64,000 bases of DNA from Trichuris trichiura (Eukaryota > Nematoda > Enoplea > Trichinellida > Trichuridae). A program made the position numbers and the translations under genes. The DNA lies in NCBI GenBank assembly GCA_037903355.1, contig JBAJFE010000038.1:310001-374000 (forward strand), in the 5' to 3' direction. Under the pieces are notes generated by a model that had not been told where the DNA came from, made no database searches, and worked only from the letters and a program-made list of their open reading frames with translations. Positions 22,056-33,468 of this stretch are shown in pieces. Position 1 is the first letter of the stretch, and every line of letters starts with the position of its first letter.

Positions 22056-25000
22056 TTATCCGAAGCCCGGATGGAAGTACTGAAGGCCGTGGCCCGCAGT
22101 AACGTGTAGCGCAATTATAGACAGCGTAGCAATAAACATGACGGGCATTTTGACCCTTGCCGCGGATGATCTCGTCCAAGAGGCACCAGTGGCCTGCGTT
22201 TCGTCAATCGACTCCGCAACCCGGGAGGACCGCGGCTGCCGAGTGGCAGGCAAGCTACAGAACAGAGAAGAAAACGAGCTCGCTGATTCAGGAAGTAAAT
22301 CGCAAGGATGAATGCACTTCGATGGTTCCTCATTAGATAAATCGTGCTTCATTTCCTGTTCATACGCGGGAATGTTCGGATCTAAATAATGCATGTTCAC
22401 TCCTCTGATGCAATGTCTTCCACAACTACCTGCGCATCGGAACGAAGGCAAGCCTGCGTAGTCATACCGTCGCCTGACCGACAAGTGAGGACAGGCGAGT
22501 TCGACCATGTGGCACCAGTGAACACAGAGCGGTAGCCGCCATATCCCTGTAAATGTCGCTAGCAGCCATCGCTTGTACCAAACCTGCAAATCGCATAAAT
22601 GAGTAGATGTAATTCTATACGTGGAATAATGAGCAAAGGCTTCATAAAATGTGTGCCAGCATCATAACATAGGTAATCACTGCAATCAAAGGTCGTCCAC
22701 TCAAAGCTTCCTTTTTGAAAGCCATTCCAGAGTGAGGAATAACACATTTCAGCAAAAATCCGTTTGAACCTGTTGGTAAAGCATTCATCATCGCAGCTAA
22801 CCTACGGAATCAGTCGTGATGAACGTAGCTCATGTTTAAAAAATATGTAGACAATACAGATCGTATTTTCGTGCATCAGCTTTAAGCAAACGGGAAAGCT
22901 AAAGTGGAACTAAGAACCGATTCCACATCTTTTTCCTACCCAGCGGCAACTAAGTAGCCATTAACCCTAAGGTTGGCAACCCAGAAGGCTCCAAACAGCC
23001 AAGTGCTGCCGCCTACGGCGTAAGTTAATTTGAACAAAAGAAAGATTGCTAATCAGGTCAACCAAGGGTTCTTTTGCCCTTCTTAAATGCGCTGAAATGG
23101 TGAACGGAAATTGAAAATCGATACCGTTCAGTTTTACACATTTACCCGAGCTTGTTTTCGGCTGCTTTCAAAGACGGGTATCTGTGTTGAGAAAAAGAGA
23201 AAGAGGGAGAGCGACAGAGAGATCGACTATATGAAGACTATTTAAAACGAGATAAACCTCGTTTGCTGATCGATTTCAAAAGCGACATCGCTTCTCTTTG
23301 CTTTGAAACAGCCACCCGTCAATGGGGGAGAACCGTTCACACATAATTACTAGAAGAAATCCAAGGATTTATACTTAAAGACGAAGGCTCGATTCTACTA
23401 ACGAGTTCAAATAAGAAAAGATTAAAAGCGTTTCAGAATGCAAAAAAATATGCTAAGTATTCGGCAGTCGACTGACCTAAAGTATGCTCTGGAATGTACA
23501 ACAAATTGCAATAATCGCTGCTAAGGCAAAGACTTTGTGTCGGTAGAAGCAGATGAGCTTTAAACGTTGACAGGTGTCACGTGGCTTACTCCTGTTGGGG
23601 TAAACTAGGGACGCTTCACGTTTAAGCCTTTCCAAAATGATGTCTCTTTAGTCAGCCTAGAAACTTCAGAAAGAAACAATACTCAAAGCTGAGTATTTCT
23701 TTTTTCATAACATCGGTTGGTTAGTCAAAAGGATGCTCCACAGTCAAGTCCATGAGAGTTTCGAGTATGCATAATTTTACCTTATACGTCCTAAATCCCA
23801 GCAAACTATGGTTACAGAAAGATGAAAGGCACTTTGTAGTCAGAATAGGAATTAGATTTTACCTACTACTCTATTTGAAGAAAGAGGCAGTGAACCATCA
23901 TAAGAGTCACTAATCCTTCTTGCCTATTGTTCAAAGTCAGTCATCTTCCTAACATGTTTCAACTTGTTTTTAAGGGTCCATTTCGTCGAAGAAATTCCTC
24001 AGCCACACAAAGGATACCCAGCAAAGTTTGCGCCAGATAAATGAAAACGTTACAGAGCTTCCCAAAGCAGAAATATCCGCTATCTGCCATAGCGGATAAG
24101 TCGGTTTGCAGTAAAGAATGACTCGAAGTAAGTTGATACCTGCACATTATTTTCGCAGAACCATGCTAACGCATTGAGCTTAAGAGTGGCGCTGGAAAGG
24201 TAACAATGACTTCGAAAAGGCAGTAATGATAAATCTAATTCCTTTATTCGCACTGTTAATACATGGTTTGCAGTGGTCGTATGAGCCAACGGTAAGCGCG
24301 CTGTCGGCTCATCACTCGCCCAAACGTCCCGGTTAACCTAACAGTGGCAAATTCAAGTCAATAACAACCGCTGAGAAGATCCAAAGAAATCGGCAATTAT
24401 GCAGCCAATGATAAATAGCGCAGATCAATAGGTAGTTGACCTGTGCACGAGACGAGACCGCTCGCTAGCCCTGGACTGGCGCCGCTGAATGGCCGAACGA
24501 GAGAAAAAGAGAATTTTGATGAAAAAGCGGATTTGGAGATGCGGATTCCGTTCGGCACCTCAAACCCTTGAACGCGTTAGCGCATTATGCCACAGGGGGA
24601 AAGATCGATCGCCGCGCGTCATCGGACCAGGTTTCTACGTGATTATCAAACGTTCAGCAGATGAACAGTCGCGCCAGGTGGGTCCGTTGGAAAGGCATCG
24701 AGAGCACCTTGACAGTGCGAACTTGAGACGATCTACTCCTCATTCACAGTTTCCACTTCCCTTGATTGAATAAGACTCGCAAGGGAAAACGTTCGCTCTG
24801 ACTCAAAGCTCCTCTATGAAGTGGCTAATTAAATAACCCATGTGTGGCGCTGCAAACAGCGCGCAATTAGCCGAACGATGAGCAATCAATGGCGAAAAAA
24901 TGAAGTTTCTTAGAACTCAGGTTGGAACGCCTACGCAGGGATCGCCTGATGTGATGGGTCAACCTACAAGGCATGTAAATGGAACATTTGCCTTCGCAGG

Positions 25001-27313
25001 TCTCACGTTTCGTCTTCCATTGGGACAGAGAATAGTCGCATATGATACGGCCACAACGGAGGGACCGAAAGCTCGTTGTCTAGTTGAAACGAATCCGCAG
25101 TTGGCTTTTGAAAGACAAGAATTGTTGCCAGCCTACCAAAGGTCTCCCCATTACGAAGCAGCGCGAACCTGCGAGACGCGTCACCTCTCTGAACGTTAGT
25201 TCGGAGAAAAGTCAATTGAGTTGGTCTCTCGGTGTTAGCGGATCCCCTGCCGTGGGCAGAAATCAGTGGCGAAGGATACAAATGCCCGCATGCATAGACT
25301 AGAGCAGTTCTGAATGCTAAAATCAATAGAGAGGACAATCGCAGCTCTGGTCATTCTTGCTTGGGCCATCAACGGCCTCGGGGACAAAGCGGCCAACGAG
25401 AACAGGATTCTACCCAGACGGTGGCAAGTTTCAAAGGGAGAGGGTGCTTCTACGTAAGATGCATATTTTCAACATTTTCCAGGCCCAAGTTCTGCTGAGC
25501 AGTTGACAAAGTTGGAGCTCAATAAGTAGTGCTAGCGCATCTAGTTCGTTGTTTCGTCTTTCCTTTATGTCGCTTCAAGGTTGAGTGAAAATCAATGTCG
25601 CTTGGCTCGAGACAGTCGAAGAAGAGAGGCGAAAAAAGTAAGCAACTTCCTTTAACTCAGCCAAGTGGTACCCACTCCTGATTATTCCAAGGAACAACCA
25701 AAAGAAGGTTCGATTCGTTTGATTGGCGCTATTCGAAAAGTCTGCTTCGGTCTCCTTGGACGGAACTGCCGCACCAAGAAAGCTTTAGCAGCGCGCGCTG
25801 TCGCGCTTGTTCCCATGGCAGGACGTGGCCATAGGCTAGCGCAAAGCCGGCTGACCGCGCGCTCGTTGTTCCTTAACGATTTCCAGTTGGTCATTCGGCA
25901 AGAGAACGCTCGAAGTGTTCTTTCCCTTCTCGTTGAGCTAACAATTAAACGATCAAAAGGGTCGAATCGCATCGCCCGCCGGCCGTTGGCGAATTAGCCT
26001 GTCTCGGCTGTGCCGACGATCCCTCAGCTTTTAGGAACTGATTGCAAGAATAGAGGGCGCACGAGCAACGGGCAGCCGAATAAGAAATCGAACGTGCCTC
26101 AGGGGCCAGCGCTGCCTCAGAAGCGACTTTTTCAAAAACAAATGAACTTTAAACCCCAAAACAACGACGACAGCTCGCGCGGTACCAAGTCCAAAGTGTT
26201 GCTTTGAAGACGGTGCAATAAAACAACAACAACAACAACAAAAGGATCAATACTCGTAAGACAAAACGGTTACTTGTGGACACAAACAGGCCGAACTCTT
26301 ACCTGACAATCAGTGCACGTAGTAACTGCGGAAAAACGGTCCAGGCCGCCAGACTCGCAGCTTAAGCTAGCCATGACAGCGTCTGAGAATTGACCAAAAA
26401 CATGGTCGACTAACCGCAGGCGTCGAAAGAGCGCTTCAAAGCATTTAAGACAGGCCTTAGACCGCGCTGGACCACGCACACAGTCGATCACACTGTCGCT
26501 AAGGTGATCGAGCTGTCGACGAGCCGTCGAGCGACGGTCTTCGAGCACAGCTGCCTCGTTGAGCACATTCAGCTGGAACAAATGGTATAGCGATAGGTCG
26601 CTGGTCAGGTCCGGGCAATGAGCGCCGGCGCCTACTCCTCCGGACCAATGTAGATGGCGCAACTGCTGCAGGCGTACCCTGGGTGCCAAGGAGCAGAGCT
26701 GTTCAGCACGTCTCTGCGTTGGCAACATGCGGCATGATGGGACGCGCGGCTCCGGGGAAGTGGAGGACGAAGCCACGGAGGACGAGTCTGTCCCACGGCG
26801 TTCCGATCCGGTATTCCTGGCCGAAGATTGCATAGCGATGGCAAAATCTGGCAACAACGGAGCCTCGACGGCGTCGCTGACCACCATCAGCGACGAAACG
26901 AGCAGCAAGAGCAACAGGACAACGGTGCAGCAGAAAAGGTTATTCAAAAAATACCAGCTAGTTGCGATGGGTCCCGCGCCGCCGAAGCGACCGCTAGTCG
27001 CCGGGGTACAACCCCCACTGACAGCTTGTTCGCCGAACAATAAATCAGAAATGGGAGCACTATTGACCTGTTGTACTGGTGAGTAGGAGACAAAGCTTTC
27101 AACCCTATCGTTTAGAGATGGGCACAAAGGGACCAAAAGCGTCTTCGATACCAATCCTAGGCAATCAGGGTGCTCAGCATTGATGAGACGGCGGTGGGCG
27201 GTAGGCAAAAAGGGACTGCTTGCAAGACGACACTTTTTGGTCGATCGAGAGGAGCAAACGCTTTCTGTCCTCCTTGAGAAACCAATCACACAGACGATAA
27301 CAGACCGGGGCAT
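22056..27313 (-). CDS. nlf-1: NALCN channel auxiliary factor (NLF-1/FAM155/NALF family)
   Basis: In animals this family is an ER membrane factor needed to fold and deliver the sodium-leak channel NALCN to neuronal surfaces. Exon 1 is 26303-27313 (337 codons, donor gtaaga) and exon 2 is 22056-22583 (ending TAA), joined in phase 0 across a 3.7 kb intron; about 512 aa, slightly longer than human FAM155A. Exon 1 has a strongly hydrophobic segment (CTVVLLLLLLVSSLMVV), then CLKCFEALFRRL, DHVFGQFSDAV and CTDCQ. Exon 2 continues VWYKRW, then Cys-x3-Cys-x6-Cys-Pro (CVHWCHMVELACP), which matches the family spacing exactly, then DYAGLPSFRC. It ends in a second hydrophobic segment (VMFIATLSIIALHV). The Cys that follows Trp-Leu in vertebrate proteins is Leu here (RWLLATF). 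The codon three before the start triplet is TGA, so either this ATG is used or an unseen upstream exon joins in. The family call is from Cys spacing and flanking residues read by eye. Confidence 0.85.
22584..26302 (-). other. 3.7 kb intron of the NLF-1 gene
   Basis: Between the CTDCQ exon and the VWYKRW exon. The right half (24.4-26.2 kb) is noticeably GC-richer and holds several unrelated open frames on both strands (for example 25665-25997 + and 25682-25972 -) that I take as chance. A short CAA tandem repeat lies at 26222-26241. Confidence 0.6.
26222..26241 (+). repeat. CAA microsatellite
   Basis: Six or so CAA/ACA units directly after an AATAAAAC run, in the nlf-1 intron close to the exon 1 donor. 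Confidence 0.7.
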
Positions 27314-29700
27314 TATTCGTCAACCGCATGCTCGATGCTTGCGGTAATGCTTGGCGCCGGTCTGAGCGGCAGCCGAACTTGGTCACCACAGTGCCTGCAA
27401 AGCTACACCAACCAACATCTGCTAGTCCCATTCACACACTGTCGCCGAATATGGATGATAGCAGATCTGAACTTTCACTACAGGCAACGAGGGCTAATTG
27501 TCTATACGCACACACTTTATTGCCTATTGGATCAAGTTCTCATATACGCTAACTTCTACGCTCCTTTTCTACGACATTCGTTGCCGTCTCAGTAGAGCCA
27601 CCAGCTAGACTATGAGCCAATACCACTTCTCATGATTTTCGACTACCAATCGCAATCTCGTCTGCTGATTCGGTGGTGCTAATGCCGCCGCCACTGCTGC
27701 TGCTTCTGCTGCTGCTGCTGCCGCTACTGCTTCCAACTACTGCTGCAGCTTGATTCTACTGCGGCTGATGGTGTTGGTGGTGGCGGTGGCGACGGCGGCT
27801 ACTAATGACGATGATGACGACGCGACAGCGGAGAAAATCGGTTCCACTCGAGCTAGTCAGCTTCTGCGGGATCACATGAAGCAGTGACAAGGACTGGTCG
27901 CAGTTGCTCCCTCCAGATTAGCCTGGCCATACGCTCATTTTCCCACAATCATTTTGGGAAAGGAGAAGGCGAGCCGAACGGATGTCAGGAAATTGCAAGC
28001 CAACCTGAAAAGTTGAAATTTTTATTCTCTACAAACTGTCGGAAACGAACGGCAGCGCGATGCTGGCCATCGAAGCGAAGCAAAGACCAACCGCATCGGT
28101 CGTTGGTCGTTGGCGGCGCGCTGCTGAAGGAAGATATATGAGAGGAATAGATGAAAACGCTAGTCCTCCTCAGAGCCTCTTCGTCGGGGATCCACTAGAC
28201 GTTCTGCTTGTCATTAGGCCGTCTTGGGAGCGACCAGCATGCATCGATTTGCGCTACAATTCAACTCGCATCAAGCAACCGAAAAAGGACAGTTGCCTGA
28301 TGATGGAATGGTTCTCGTGTCTGTCTCCTTGGGACCACAGGAGAATCGCTTTTATTCCAAACGTCGACGGAAGTGAGCCATCAAAGCAATAAGACACGAT
28401 TTCCATTCGACAACTTGGCCAACGCAGTCGGCTATCTTATATGCTTTTGCAAATGTACCTTTATTCCTCCTACGAATAGCTAAACCTACGTAGATTTAAT
28501 TCTACAGTAAGTTTCAGGAATTCGCGTTTGTTTGACCGACGAGGAAAGCTGGTAACTGTTAGGAAGAAAAGAAAGCCAGCTTTCCTCCTTTTTTGTCGCT
28601 TAAGATAGAACCGGTGTGTCAAATCACGGCCGGGAATGTCGGCAGTGATCTACAAGCAATGGGTAACTTGCGGTTGGTTGGAAGTGGCATGGCAAATCGC
28701 CAAAACCAAATTGATTTTTGAATTGTAGCTAATTTGACTAGTCGTTGGGATGGCTTACCAGAGGAACAGAATCCTCTCTCTTTGAAGGTCCATATACAGC
28801 GGCAGAAAGAGAGAATGACTATGTGGTAATGGCGGATAGAAAGTCTGCAACTGTTTCCTTCGAAATACCGTCAGGCCTGTGAAAAGCGGTATCGCTTAGT
28901 TTGTTGCTCGATTGACGCCGTAAGGCTCACTAAAAGGGTGGCAATCAATTGTCACCCGCGAGAACCACTCGGGGCTAATGGCAGGAAGTAGGGCAATACT
29001 TTGCAAGAGCCGGCGGAGGTCTCAGGCCTACATTTCCTACGCGCAGTTGGCGTTCTGATGCAAACGAAATGATAGCTGAACGGACATCTTCAGCTAGCTT
29101 CCATCGATTCTTTCGCCATTTCCTCACCAATGTTACAATCACTATTAGTGGCCGTCGGTCGAAGCAAACCAGTGGGTTTCAGCCTGAGCTGGATTCAATG
29201 GCGGCGGCAGTCTGTCGGCTGCAGTTTTCTCCTGACCGTTGTCATAGAGGCATAAAGCGCACCTTGAAAACGAAAGGACGGCTCGAGCGGGAAAGCAGAG
29301 ATCAATCACTCCGGTTGGTGAGCAAGAAGCAGAGGAAAAAACGTTTCCGGTCCATGGCATTGTACCATTGGCCACAAGCTGCTTCTGCTCATTACGAACG
29401 TCGCGGCTCGTCAAAGCCTTCTGCCCCAAAAGTGGGCCCACTAATGGCCGCTATTCAGCTACTTAGACTTGCGACAGTGCGTCTTCGTCAGGGACTGCAG
29501 AAAAAGATGTTTCAAATTTAGGCATAAGAAAGGTACACAAAGATAATCACTCAAAAAGCGCAAGTCGATTTGCAGTCCAAAATGGCGGCAAATAGCCGTG
29601 CTCTGTTCCACGCTTTCTTTGACGCATACGATTAGCTGGTTTAGCAGAGTGAACTTCGCCTTGTAAAAAAAGACCATGGCGACGAAGAGTTACCTAACAA
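27314..29700. promoter_or_regulatory. GC-rich upstream region of the NLF-1 gene
   Basis: The likely promoter and 5' UTR lie here, since the gene reads leftwards from 27313 (inference). The stretch is GC- and CpG-richer than the rest of the window. It contains open frames on both strands (for example 29069-29521 + and 29145-29441 -) without any recognisable family, as expected where stops are rare. Triplet repeats are listed separately. Confidence 0.35.
27680..27825 (+). repeat. Trinucleotide repeat tract (GCT/GCC, then GGT/GGC, then GAC/GAT)
   Basis: Runs of CTGCTGCTG with CCG and TTC interruptions pass into GGTGGTGGCGGTGG and then ATGACGATGATGACGACG. The tract is imperfect and lies 370 bp or more upstream of the inferred NLF-1 start codon. 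Confidence 0.7.
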
Positions 29701-32700
29701 GACGATAATAATAACTTCCAAGAAGTAAACCTTTAAAACTTACTCCCTTTAGCTATAAATAAGACCCTCCGCAACGCGCATGACGGAAACTAAAAAGAAA
29801 GCGAGAAATCAGAACCGAGTTAACTGAAAGTGATAAAATCATTAAAGAGTTAGTTTTTCCACGAATGGGTGTGGGCTACTTGGATTCTTACTTAATTATG
29901 TGGTCGATCGCATGACAAAGCACTCGATTTCTGGCAAAATTACAGCAAGAGCAAAATGCTGCTGTCGCGAAAGGGAAAGGTGGAAATGAAAAACCTGGCA
30001 ACACTCCAGCAAAGCAAAATGGGATGTTTGAACTTTCAGTTATATCCAACTGCTAATGTACTCACGTTGTTGAAAAGAGGGCATTTCAACACCAATATAT
30101 TGTATAGCCGACTGCAAGCAGTGCAACATACAATCGAAATTGCTTTAGCACAAGGCTTTCCTATCTACGCTCTTAAATACATGCTAAATCGAATGTTATC
30201 CGGTAAGTGTTAACACCAAATGTCTTCTTTCACATTTGTACTTATTTGACATATGAGAGCAAGCACAAATATTAGCAAACGTCAACGTCGCTTTCAGGAA
30301 AAAGTCACCGATGCATCTCAGCAAATAGTATTAACAGAAAATAGTCAGTTGCCCGGAGCACCGCTGCAAAACATTTAACAAGATGCAGACGATCTGACAA
30401 CCATTGTAAAGCAAGATGGCCTCCTTACTGTTTCGCAAGTTGTGGCACTTTTTCATAATTAAAAATAACTGCTACTACCCATGTCCTTTGCTGAAATTGC
30501 ATCAGCTCAGCTTTTTATAGGCAGCCCAGGAATTCCTCTGGCACCAAGTGATAACTTGTGCGGCAGTAAAGCTATATACACTAGTTTATAATACTTATGA
30601 GCTATAGTGTTAACCCAGACGTCTGTAACAGCAACAGCATAGAATAACTAAGAAAAGAATTTCATGTATTCAAATTATCATCAAAGGCAAGATTATTAAA
30701 ATAGTACATAATGTAAAAAATCACGTACAGCTGAAAAACACTGCATTCCGTCTACGCTGTATAGATTTTCTACGAAAAATGGATCATGTCATACTGTGGC
30801 AGGGCTCCTGATGCTGGATTTGCAAACTGAGAAATTACAAAGCCAATGGGCATTAACATAAGTGAATCCAGCAACTGAACTTTAGATAGTAACGTTTTAA
30901 AATTAATCCCTTGAGACAGTTAATGTCCCGGTGCTCTCCAATATAACTTTTGATTCTTTAGCAGGAATAAGCGAAGGCGATATCTCAAAAACTTCATGAC
31001 GTTTGATTATGTAACAGACGTCAGATAGGAACACGGTGAGTGACGTCGGACACAATAACAAAACATTCCGGAAAAGAATTTTGGAAATGAGGAAAGCGAA
31101 AGAATTAGACGTATGTGCAAACTTACGACTGGTTAAATGATGGGTAAGTGAACGTTTGAAGAAGACGCAGAGCTCCCAACTTTTTCAAAGAAAAATGAAA
31201 TCCTGAAACGAACTTCCGTTAAAGCCCGTACATTAGGCTGCAAATGCTTGGCAACTCAACGCATGACAGCTGAAGAATGCAACGACGAAGAACTGAGGGA
31301 AAAAAGATTGTGCCCAGTTTTTGATAGCAATGGAATTTTATTTAGCGAATTGCATTCCAAAGAAAGCATAGGCTTTACCTGAAAAGCAAGTAATGGGAAC
31401 AAGCAAAACTAGAAAGATTCTTTAATTAGTGGCTCTTATTGCAAGGGACGTTGAAGGCGCGTAAAGTGAATAAATATATTCTGTCTGCACCAATGTTTGA
31501 CAAAGCATGTGCCCATCTGCCAAATTTCATAATCTGCAGTTATGCGTACTTTTTCCGCTAAGAGGACATACGAGAGGAGAAAGAAGCCATTTGCGAAAGG
31601 AACTAGAAATAACAACGACCTTGAATCAGAAACTGCTAATGTTACAGCAACGGCCAGAAGTAACGGGCAAATCATTGTCCGCAGATAAAGCAAGTAGAGA
31701 CAAACTGAGGAGTTCGGATTGACAATCGTTAATGGGGTATTCAGTTAAAAACAGTGTAGAAAATTAGGAAGAAACCGTAACAAAGCTTTGCTTTGTTTTG
31801 AAGCGAATAACCTGCAGTACAACATTGCTTTTTAAAATGACTAGGAACTCAAAGTGTACTGTCAAACGCTGGCTGACTGAGAGTCCATTGAAAAACGAAA
31901 TAAAACAAAAATTTAAAGATTAACAAATCAACATTAGGCAAGCGTTTGCACCTTGTTGCGTTACCACGCGATTCGATTTCCTTCAACGTCCGTTGAAGAC
32001 AGGGTACCAACGGACCAATAGCTGTAGACAAAATTTTAGCTTTTGATGGTCAGACATCATCATCAAGAATAAAGATGGAGTTCCGCTACGGTTATGCACC
32101 AAAGTGACCACCAGAGAAGGGACAAAGTAACAGGTTACGCGATAGCTAGGCTATGTAGCCGGAAGTGCAATAATCGCATTAGTGATAACGCATGATTCGG
32201 CCTACTAGAAAAGGCTTAGTACAGCGCCTGACGGGACACCGGCGGGGACTACTTATCAAGAGATGTTGTGGAGGCAGCAGAGTTCCCGGTTGATATGCAC
32301 AAAGAAAGGTTTCAAGGTTTTCGGAACGTCAATTACGCCATCAGCGGTAGGTGTTAAGGCACAAGGAAGGTGTCGATGCCAGTGAGGGTCTTCTATAAGC
32401 GAGATAAAGGTCAAGGGGATACTGTCCGGCTGATCAGACTAGTCCGCCGTTTCGCTGACCTCGATAGCTCTGCTCTGTTAAAGAATGCATTACGGCAGAT
32501 GTAGAGCGCCTCTTTGATTTTTCGTAGGGAGAAAATGGTCTCGCAACAGATGATCTTCGGTCAAAGGCCAAATGAATACTGAAATGAATGTCCTACAAAC
32601 GCTGAGCCAATGTTCCCATTCGCCATCGTTTTACTGGGACTCGTTTGATTCTTCTTTTTCTCAGTCGGCTTGCGTTTCTTTCTTGGTGGTGTGCCATAGC

Positions 32701-32710
32701 CTCTATGTTG
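29701..32710. other. Gene-poor stretch left of the hAT element
   Basis: Mostly AT-rich, with a GC-richer patch at about 32200-32560. Apart from the candidate small gene at 29956-30344 I can support no gene, repeat or RNA here. Confidence 0.4.
29956..30344 (+). CDS. Possible small two-exon hypothetical protein (97 aa)
   Basis: Exon 29956-30202 ends at a strong donor (gtaagtg) in phase 1 and could join exon 30298-30344 after a ctttcag acceptor, ending at TAG. The product would contain QAVQHTIEIALAQGFPIYAL, an amphipathic-looking stretch. I do not recognise it. The splice signals are good but the frame may be chance. Confidence 0.22.
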
Positions 32711-32718
32711 GGGTATGT

Positions 32719-33460
32719 CAGGGGTGGGAAATCTTTTTGCTGCCGCGGGCCTTACAGAATACTCAACCGAAAAACACAGCCTGCTTTGTTTGCACGTATG
32801 TTCATTTAAGTCACCCCTCGAACAACTCTACTTCATACGGTATGTATTCTTGCCCGTTGATGGGTTCTGAAATTAAACCGAAGCAAATGCCCTACCAACG
32901 GATGGATGAGCAATTATTAAGGAAAAATACAGAACAAGTACTTAAACAGTTCGGAGCTTACCACCATCGCTGACGACGGGACAAGGTTAGTCCCGAAAGC
33001 TCCGAACTGTTTAAGTACTTGTTCTGTATTTTTCCTTAATAATTGCTCATCCATCCGTTGGTAGGGCATTTGCTTCGGTTTAATTTCAGAACCCATCAAC
33101 GGGCAAGAATACATACCGTATGAAGTAGAGATGAAAATCCATTGCCCCGTTAAGAAACACCCCGTGTTCAAGACCCCTCGAACAAAGCGTTAAGGCGGGA
33201 TAAGAACAATGGTCCACGCTGCTGATGCGCACACTAGTGCTGCCACACTTGCCGAGAGCAAGGCAGTCTTCCTAGCCACCCTAATGCTCCCTGCTTGTTA
33301 CGCAGGATTTCTGTTATTACTAGGATTCACATATAATAAGTTTATCGCGTTTTCAAAAAATAAGCTCCCACAGTCATATTTCACTGAATCCCGCATGCAT
33401 GTGCAGTTGCCTCAGCGGATAGAAGGGAATGTTTCGCGGGCCGGACGTTCCCCACCCATG
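32719..33460 (+). mobile_element. Non-autonomous hAT-type DNA transposon
   Basis: The left end starts CAGGGGTGGGAAATC and continues to a CGCGGGCC block. The right end, read in reverse complement, starts CATGGGTGGGGAACG and continues to CCGGCCCGCG. These resemble hAT terminal inverted repeats of the CAGGGGTGGG class. The flanks give an 8-bp target duplication with one mismatch: GGGTATGT at 32711-32718 and GGGTATAT at 33461-33468. Length is 742 bp; no transposase frame is present. The interior holds a perfect inverted repeat. Confidence 0.75.
32826..33130. repeat. Perfect 134-bp inverted repeat with 37-bp spacer
   Basis: Arms 32826-32959 and 32997-33130 are identical over all 134 bp in inverted orientation. 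The spacer 32960-32996 has its own small stem (CGGGAC/GTCCCG). Each arm carries an open frame (for example MDEQLLRKNTEQVLKQFGA) without known homology. It lies inside the hAT element. Confidence 0.93.
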
Positions 33461-33468
33461 GGGTATAT

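Noticed and set aside
25665..25997. 110-codon frame and its antisense partner in the NLF-1 intron
   Set aside because: Mirror-image open frames in GC-rich intron; no splice context or family match.
29069..29521. 150-codon plus-strand frame and its antisense partner at 29145-29441
   Set aside because: Lies in GC-rich DNA where stops are rare, overlaps an equally long antisense frame, and has no family resemblance.
31436..31693. Hydrophobic minus-strand frame with a signal-like start
   Set aside because: Arises from a purine-rich plus strand; no splice signals or homology.
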